Under the pieces are notes generated by a model. It saw only the letters and a list, made by a program, of their open reading frames with translations, did not search any database and was not told the DNA's origin. The translations under genes and the position numbers were made by a program. Of a stretch of DNA of 64,000 bases, positions 59,657 to 64,000 are shown piece by piece. This DNA is from Planctomycetota bacterium (GTDB lineage Bacteria; Planctomycetota; UBA1135; JADKAF01), in contig JADKAF010000001.1 of NCBI GenBank assembly GCA_016719295.1, positions 1,426,001 to 1,490,000 of the forward strand, written 5' to 3'. Numbering within the stretch: the stretch's first letter is position 1; each line of letters opens with the position of its first letter.

Positions 59657-60445
59657 TCAGCTATCGCCACGGCTCCCGCCGAGGCGGATCCCGCTGCTGC
59701 GCGAGTCGTTGCGGTCGCTCTCGCTGGGCTCGGGGAGCTTCAGCTCGCGGCGCAGCTTCGCGCAGTACATCTCGACCGTGTCGTCGGGGCTCTTCGGGAT
59801 CCCGAAGATCTCGCCGATCTCCTGCGTCAGGCCCATGTTGCGCGCGAAGGGCCAGGGGTTCTTGCGGAAGAAGTCCTTCAGGTAGCGCTTGAAGGCCCGC
59901 CGCGAGGTCGCGTAGCCGATCGTCCCGATCAAGAACGCGGTCAGGAAGATCGCCGCGATCGCCACCACGAGGAAGATCGTCGGGTCGGCGAGCTTGTCGA
60001 CGTGCGCTACGATCTGCAGGCCGAAGCCGCAGAAAACGAAGACGAAGCCGATGATGACCTGGATCTTGGTGAAGATGTAGTCGCGGATCTCGAGGAGGCT
60101 CCCCGGACGGGAGACGAAGAACTCCTCGATCACGCGCCGCGGGCGCTTGAAGACGATCGAGTTGGCGAGGAAGAAGGTCCCGACGATGTTCATCGTGAGA
60201 CCGATGATGATGAAGTCCGAGAAATTGCGGACCGGGCTCGCAGGCGAGCCCGCGGCAGGCACGGACTCGTCATGCGGCAGTGCCGCCGAGAGGCCGTCCG
60301 GCAACGCGGAAAGGAGCTCGCGACCGATCGCGATCCCAGCGTCCGCGCTCGGAGCGAGGTCGACGGGTGCGAGGAACTCGAGCGCGCCCGAGGACGAGCT
60401 GAGTTCGAGGACGGTGGACGCTGCGGAGAGCCAGGAGTCGAGCAT
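59657..60445 (-). CDS. Integral membrane protein of unknown function
   Basis: About 262 residues from the ATG at 60445, which has GGAGA 10 nt upstream; a longer start at 60496 (279 residues) is possible. There are at least three membrane segments: FSDFIIIGLTMNIVGTFFLA, IQVIIGFVFVFCGFGLQIVA and TIFLVVAIAAIFLTAFLIGTIG. The C-terminal cytoplasmic domain contains KDFFRKNPWPFARNMGLTQEIGEIFGIPK and then charged residues. No family is recognised. The lower GC3 of the helices reflects hydrophobic codons. It is 40 nt upstream of comF on the same strand. Confidence 0.65.
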   Translation of the reverse strand: MLDSWLSAASTVLELSSSSGALEFLAPVDLAPSADAGIAIGRELLSALPDGLSAALPHDESVPAAGSPASPVRNFSDFIIIGLTMNIVGTFFLANSIVFKRPRRVIEEFFVSRPGSLLEIRDYIFTKIQVIIGFVFVFCGFGLQIVAHVDKLADPTIFLVVAIAAIFLTAFLIGTIGYATSRRAFKRYLKDFFRKNPWPFARNMGLTQEIGEIFGIPKSPDDTVEMYCAKLRRELKLPEPSESDRNDSRSSGIRLGGSRGDS

Positions 60446-60544
60446 GAACGAGCGGTCTCCGAGGGGAAGGGCTCCCAGGACACCCACGGGCGGCATTCTA
60501 CGGATCGCCGCGCGAATGCAAGAGCCGCGGGCCGGGAGGGCCGC

Positions 60545-61195
60545 ATGAGCGCCGCCATGCGCTCCGGCCCGACCGACTACGCGGCCCAGCGCGCCGCGAT
60601 GGTCGAAGAGCAGCTCCGCGCACGCGGCATCCGCGAGCCGCGTGTCCTCCGCGTGATGGGCTCGCTCCCGCGCGAGCTCTTCTTGCCCGCCGAGGTCCGC
60701 GAGCGCGCCTACGAGGACAACGCCCTACCGCTCTCGCACGGCTCGACGGTCTCGCAGCCCTACATCGTCGCCGCGATGACCGAGGCCCTCGCCCTGACCG
60801 GCGTGGAACGCGTCCTCGACCTCGGCACCGGCTCCGGCTATCAAGCCGCCGTCCTCGCCGAGCTCGTCCCGGAGGTCTTCTCGGTCGAGCTCGTGCCCGA
60901 GCTCGCGACCAGCGCCGCCGAGCTCCTCGCCCGCCTCGGCTATCGCAACATCGCGGTGCGTGCGGGCGATGGCCGCGAAGGCTGGCCCGAGCACGCGCCC
61001 TACGACGCGATCCTCTGCGCCGCGGCGGCGAGCGAGATCCCCCCAGCTTGGCTGGAGCAGCTCCGCGAAGGCGGACGCTGCATCGCGCCGCTCGACTCGA
61101 GCGACGCGGGGCAGCAGCTGGAGCTCCTGGAGAAGCGGCGCGGACGGTGGCGAAGGAAACGCCTCTTCCCGGTGCGCTTCGTGCCACTACGCTAG
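60545..61195 (+). CDS. pcm: Protein-L-isoaspartate O-methyltransferase
   Basis: A 216-residue SAM-dependent methyltransferase that starts repair of isoaspartyl residues in aged proteins. The PCMT-specific segment LPLSHGSTVSQPYIVAAMTEAL precedes the SAM loop VLDLGTGSGYQAAVLAEL. AVRAGDGREGWPEHAPYDAILCAAA is the next conserved block. A strong ribosome site (GGGAGGG) lies just before the ATG at 60545. It is divergent from the membrane-protein gene. Confidence 0.92.
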   Translation: MSAAMRSGPTDYAAQRAAMVEEQLRARGIREPRVLRVMGSLPRELFLPAEVRERAYEDNALPLSHGSTVSQPYIVAAMTEALALTGVERVLDLGTGSGYQAAVLAELVPEVFSVELVPELATSAAELLARLGYRNIAVRAGDGREGWPEHAPYDAILCAAAASEIPPAWLEQLREGGRCIAPLDSSDAGQQLELLEKRRGRWRRKRLFPVRFVPLR

Positions 61196-61216
61196 CCGGG
61201 GAGGCTGCTTGCTCGC

Positions 61217-61666
61217 TCAGCGCGCCGCGCGACCGCCGCGCCGCGGCGCTGCCAGGAGATCGCGGAGCTTCCCTCGCTGCGTCGCGACGAGGCGCTGCTC
61301 CTCGTCGAACCAGGCGACGAAGCCCTCGAGGTCGAGGAGCTCCTCGCCGTAGGAGAAGCTCAAGCTCGGCGCGTGGTTGTCGATGGAGTAGCTCACGCGA
61401 AAGCCCCAGTCGTCGAGCGCGCTCCAACCCCACGCGAGCGCGGTGCGATTGCGCGCCGCGCGCCACACGTAGAGCGGCGCCCCGAAATGCTCGAGGCAGC
61501 TGCGCAGCGACCCGCCGCCGGCGAGGGCCTGCTCCTGGCGCGGAGCGCTGAGCGGCTGCTCGACGTTCGTCGCCCACCAGGCGATGCGCACGCAGCTCGG
61601 GAGCGCGAGCACCACGAGGAGGGCGCAGGAAGCGCTGAGAACGCGCACGTTCGGGATCGCGCTCAA
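61217..61666 (-). CDS. Putative lipoprotein
   Basis: A 149-residue protein with a signal sequence ending in the lipobox LALPSC. The TTG start at 61666 overlaps the stop of the upstream lipoprotein gene (TTGA) and gives a suitable signal; a GTG six codons later is an alternative. The mature part has SCLEHFGAPLYVWRAARNRTALAWGW and SYSIDNHAPSLSFSYGEELLDLEGFVAWFDEEQRLV. The partner upstream has a comparable layout (LGAPTEVVEL...RSAYRYD), so both may be distant relatives of small outer-membrane-assembly (SmpA/BamE-like) lipoproteins; this is weak. Confidence 0.6.
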   Translation of the reverse strand: MSAIPNVRVLSASCALLVVLALPSCVRIAWWATNVEQPLSAPRQEQALAGGGSLRSCLEHFGAPLYVWRAARNRTALAWGWSALDDWGFRVSYSIDNHAPSLSFSYGEELLDLEGFVAWFDEEQRLVATQRGKLRDLLAAPRRGGRAAR

Positions 61667-62163
61667 CGCGAGGCCTTCTTCTCGTTCTCGACCGCCGCTC
61701 CTCCGAGAGGCTCGAGCAGCCCCGGTCGCTCGGCATCGCGGACGGCGTTGTCCTCGTCCTCGTGAACGTCTTCCCAAGGCAGGGCGTACTGCGTGCGGTG
61801 GACCCCGAAGGTCGTCGCGTAGTGCGTGAGCACGTCGTGATCGTCGAAGAAGAGCCAAGCGCGGTCCTGGCGCTGGTCCTCGCCGAGCATCGTGAGCACG
61901 ATCACGGTGAAGCCCGCGCGCTTCAGCGTCGTCGCATCGTAGCGGTAGGCGGAGCGCTGGCCGAGCTCCACGACCTCCGTCGGCGCGCCCAGGAACTCGA
62001 CGGCCTCTTTCGCGCGCGTGACGCCGGGGCGCAGCTTGCGGAAGAGATCCGGAGCGAGCGGCTCGTTGGTGTCGGAGCGCGAGAGGAAGCAGCTCGGCAG
62101 CGCGAGCGCGAGGAGCAGGGAGGAGGCGGCGAGCGAGCGGAGCGAAGGCAAGGCGGTCCTCAT
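61663..62163 (-). CDS. Putative lipoprotein, BamE/SmpA-like pattern
   Basis: A 166-residue protein with a signal sequence and lipobox LALPSC (Cys25). The segment LFRKLRPGVTRAKEAVEFLGAPTEVVELGQRSAYRYD resembles the start of SmpA/BamE-like domains (a turn with Gly-x-Thr, then a phi-G-x-P block). The middle carries FTVIVLTMLGEDQRQDRAWLFFDDHDVLTHY. The start ATG at 62163 overlaps the stop of the zinc-binding lipoprotein gene (ATGA), so it is translated with that gene. Function is not established. Confidence 0.62.
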   Translation of the reverse strand: MRTALPSLRSLAASSLLLALALPSCFLSRSDTNEPLAPDLFRKLRPGVTRAKEAVEFLGAPTEVVELGQRSAYRYDATTLKRAGFTVIVLTMLGEDQRQDRAWLFFDDHDVLTHYATTFGVHRTQYALPWEDVHEDEDNAVRDAERPGLLEPLGGAAVENEKKASR

Positions 62164-63092
62164 CGGGGCAGAGCAGCGTCGAGCAGATCGAGATTGCGGC
62201 GCATCAAGGACAAGAAGTCGACTCCCGCGTCGAGCTCCGCGCGCGGCGGGTTCTCGCAGGGCGAGAACACCAGCGAGGGCAGCCCGAGCTCGCGCTCGAG
62301 CTTCTCGCGGGTCGCGGCGAGCGGCTCCGACTCCCAGAGGAGCAGAGCCGGCACCTCGCGCTCGCCGCGCGCGACGCCGAGCGCCGCGAGTTCCCCCGCT
62401 CCGAGCTCGCGCTCGGGGTCGAGGTCGAGGTTGGTGATCAGGAACTCGTAGCGTTTCGACGGGTAGTTGTACGCCGGGTGCGACGCGAGGAGATTCACTC
62501 GCCGCAGACGCGGCGCGATGCCGCGCCAGCGCTGGTCGAGCGCCGTGAGGTCGGACTCCAGCGCGGCGAAGTTCCTCTGGATCGCCGCATGTTGCGCGGG
62601 GAAGGCGCGCAAGAGCCCCGCGCGGAGGGCTTCGGCCTGCGCGAGCAGGAGCCGCGGATCGAGCCAGGTGTGCCCGTCGACGCCTTCGTGCGTATGCTCG
62701 CCGCCGCCATGGCTGTGCGTCTCCGCCTCGAAGCGCACGAGCTCCGCGCCGAGCTTCTCCGTCGTGTCGACGGTGCGCGAGAGCGGCAGGCTCGCCGTCG
62801 CGCGCCACCCCTCGACCCCCGCGCCGTTCAACGCGATCAGCGAGGCCTCGGCGAAGACCTGGAGCGCCGAGCGATCGGGCTGCCAATGCAGCGGATCGAC
62901 GTCGGGCGGCAGCGGGCAGAGCACGCGCGCGCCATCGCCGATCAGGCGCTGGGCGAGATAGCGCAGCGGATAGAGCGAGGTCGCGACGTAGGGCGAGGAG
63001 GCGTTCGCGGGCGTCTCCTCTGCCTCTCGCGAGCACGCGGCGCAGAGCGAGAGGAGGAGGAGGGAGAGCGTGGAGCGACGGACGTTCCGCAT
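62160..63092 (-). CDS. Zinc/manganese-type ABC substrate-binding lipoprotein
   Basis: A 310-residue ZnuA-like protein. The lipobox is LCAAC (Cys20). Candidate metal ligands are His69 (DPLHWQPD), His141 (DGHTWLDPRL), His205 (ASHPAYNY) and a C-terminal acidic residue. A histidine-rich loop (residues 126-135, HSHGGGEHTH) is typical of zinc binding proteins. The start MRNVRRSTLS at 63092 gives a proper signal sequence. Instead of a ZnuB permease, the upstream gene encodes an FtsX/MacB-type permease, which is an uncommon partnership. Metal specificity is inferred. Confidence 0.85.
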   Translation of the reverse strand: MRNVRRSTLSLLLLSLCAACSREAEETPANASSPYVATSLYPLRYLAQRLIGDGARVLCPLPPDVDPLHWQPDRSALQVFAEASLIALNGAGVEGWRATASLPLSRTVDTTEKLGAELVRFEAETHSHGGGEHTHEGVDGHTWLDPRLLLAQAEALRAGLLRAFPAQHAAIQRNFAALESDLTALDQRWRGIAPRLRRVNLLASHPAYNYPSKRYEFLITNLDLDPERELGAGELAALGVARGEREVPALLLWESEPLAATREKLERELGLPSLVFSPCENPPRAELDAGVDFLSLMRRNLDLLDAALPR

Positions 63093-63121
63093 CGGGTGTA
63101 CCTGGACCGGCTGGGGCGTAC

Positions 63122-63280
63122 AGCCTGTGGAAGAAGTGCTTCGAGGCTGGGAACGAGGCTTCGGGCGTCTCGCCGAGGCGCAGGAACCGGCGCTGAAGCG
63201 GGTGTTTCCGCTAGGTTCCGGCAACGAAGGCGAGGCGACCGAGGCGCGCGCTCCAGTCCGAAGGACTTCTTCAACAGGCT
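63122..63280. mobile_element. MITE-like element with 22-bp terminal inverted repeats
   Basis: AGCCTGTGGAAGAAGTGCT at the left end (from 63122) and the reverse complement of 63262-63280, AGCCTGTTGAAGAAGTCCT, agree at 17 of 19 bases. The match continues three more bases (TCG) inward, giving 22-bp arms with two mismatches. The enclosed about 115 nt has no gene but includes an inner partial hairpin (GCGG-GTGTTT-CCGC). Ends of the form AGCCTGTTGAA resemble known insertion-sequence ends, so this may be a non-autonomous element. No clear target duplication was seen. It lies between the permease stop (63288) and the binding-protein start (63092). Confidence 0.6.
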
Positions 63281-63287
63281 ATGAACT

Positions 63288-64000
63288 CTAGAGAACCCGC
63301 ACCAGGTCGGGCAACCACGCGAGGGCCACCGCGACCAGCGCGAACGCCAGAAGCGCGGCGATCAGCAGGAGCAGCAGGAGCTCCGCTCCGATCAAGCGGA
63401 GCGCGGTGCCGCGGCTGGCGCCCAAGCGGTGCAGCGTCTCGAGCTCGGCCGCGCGAAGACGCGTCGAGAGCAGCAGCACCAGGCCGAGCCAGAGAGCGGT
63501 CGTCCCGGCGAGCAGCGCCCAGAGCACATCCACGAAGCGCTTGATGCGGAAGACGAAGGCCATGAGATCGCCGATCACCTCGCTCGGGCGCACGATCTGC
63601 AGCGCGGAGCGCGCGTTGACACGCGTCTTCAGCAGGGTCCCGCTCTTCTCGTCCTCCGGGAACAGCAGCACCGCGGACAGCGGCAGCGCGCCGGGATCGC
63701 CGTGGTGATGGAAGCTCACGGCGTTCTCGGGAGTGATCTCGTTCCACTCGATCAGCGCGGGCGAGAACACCACGTGCTCGTCCTTCCGTCCCAGCACGAG
63801 ATCGCTCCGTTCCTGCGCGACTTGCTTGGCCTCGCCGTGACCGTGCAACGCACCTTCCAGCACCCACGCGGTGGCGAGGTCGACGAAGACCGCGTCGTCA
63901 TCGGGCGACTCTCGCCGCGCGAGCACGCCGACGATGCGCATCTTCAAAGCCGGCGCCTTCGCGATGTCGTAGTGCTCGCGCGGATCCGAGAAGAGCGACT
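63288..64000 (-). CDS. FtsX/MacB-type ABC permease, N-terminus off the right edge
   Basis: The last 236 codons of a larger gene; the frame is open to the window edge (SLFSDPREHYDIAKAPALKMRIVG continues upstream). An extracytoplasmic domain precedes two membrane segments (VLWALLAGTTALWLGLVLLLS and LIGAELLLLLLIAALLAFALV) separated by TRLRAAELETLHRLGASRGTALRLI. That loop is a hallmark of FtsX-like permeases, where it contacts the ATPase. Histidines cluster in the extracytoplasmic part (GALHGHGEAKQ, SFHHHGDPG), suggesting metal contact. With the zinc-type binding lipoprotein it may form a metal-handling transporter; the ATPase gene would lie beyond the edge. Confidence 0.75.
   Translation of the reverse strand, partial: SLFSDPREHYDIAKAPALKMRIVGVLARRESPDDDAVFVDLATAWVLEGALHGHGEAKQVAQERSDLVLGRKDEHVVFSPALIEWNEITPENAVSFHHHGDPGALPLSAVLLFPEDEKSGTLLKTRVNARSALQIVRPSEVIGDLMAFVFRIKRFVDVLWALLAGTTALWLGLVLLLSTRLRAAELETLHRLGASRGTALRLIGAELLLLLLIAALLAFALVAVALAWLPDLVRVL

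Overview
The window is about 69% GC, densely coded on both strands, and most likely comes from a planctomycete (Planctomycetota). The best evidence is the adjacent pair of a DUF1552 protein and a giant PSCyt1/DUF1587/DUF1592/DUF1588/DUF1585 cytochrome-like protein (48621-54067). Many HEAT-repeat exported proteins and small lipoproteins, and extracytoplasmic-function sigma factors with membrane partners, agree with this. Genus cannot be read from the sequence. Start/stop overlaps of the GTGA, ATGA and TGATG kind are very common, so long co-translated operons can be followed by eye. No rRNA, CRISPR array, prophage or complete insertion sequence was seen. One tRNA (Pro, GGG) is present.

Layout. 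1-4674 (minus): an edge-truncated lipoprotein, phosphomannomutase/phosphoglucomutase, threonine aldolase and an aspartate-type aminotransferase. 4971-11107 (plus): a co-translated ferric-iron type ABC transporter (binding lipoprotein, fused permease, ATPase), a five-heme cytochrome and a frameshifted HEAT-like lipoprotein. 11251-13824 (plus): an SMI1/KNR4 protein, then a sigma factor, its probable membrane anti-sigma factor and a secretin-domain protein. 13805-19706 (minus): two GT-C type glycosyltransferase-like membrane proteins, a UbiA-family decaprenyl-phosphate phosphoribosyltransferase-like enzyme, MobB and a class III aminotransferase. A long near-perfect palindrome lies at 19742-19822. 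19821-21021 (minus): a second sigma/membrane-protein pair. 21629-26555 (minus): S46 dipeptidyl-peptidase, NlpC/P60 hydrolase, EboA and an EboB/TatD-like hydrolase. 26737-37369: an exported beta-rich protein, DUF2203, RNase HIII, a phosphate-selective-porin-like protein, a carboxylesterase, tRNA-Pro, gpsA-plsY and an orphan hydantoinase A.

37459-46380 (plus) is a complete arginine operon, argR-C-B-D-F-G-H-A-J, with a recognisable promoter and an ARG-box-like palindrome in front of argR. A Tat-exported TIM-barrel protein follows. 47463-48470 (minus) is a small decaying accessory island: an orphan BrnA/CopG-like antitoxin and a nucleotidyltransferase gene split by an in-frame amber codon, with its small partner gene. 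48621-56978 (minus): DUF1552, the DUF1592 giant, an SH3 protein and larC with a histidine-rich tail. 57079-61195: HEAT-repeat protein, ComF, a membrane protein and Pcm. 61217-64000 (minus): two lipoproteins, a zinc-type ABC binding lipoprotein and an FtsX/MacB-type permease that runs off the right edge, with a MITE-like inverted-repeat element between the last two.

The most interesting systems for follow-up are the iron transporter plus multiheme cytochrome operon, the reduced eboAB pair linked to envelope hydrolases, the zinc binding protein paired with an FtsX-type permease, and the two repeat elements.
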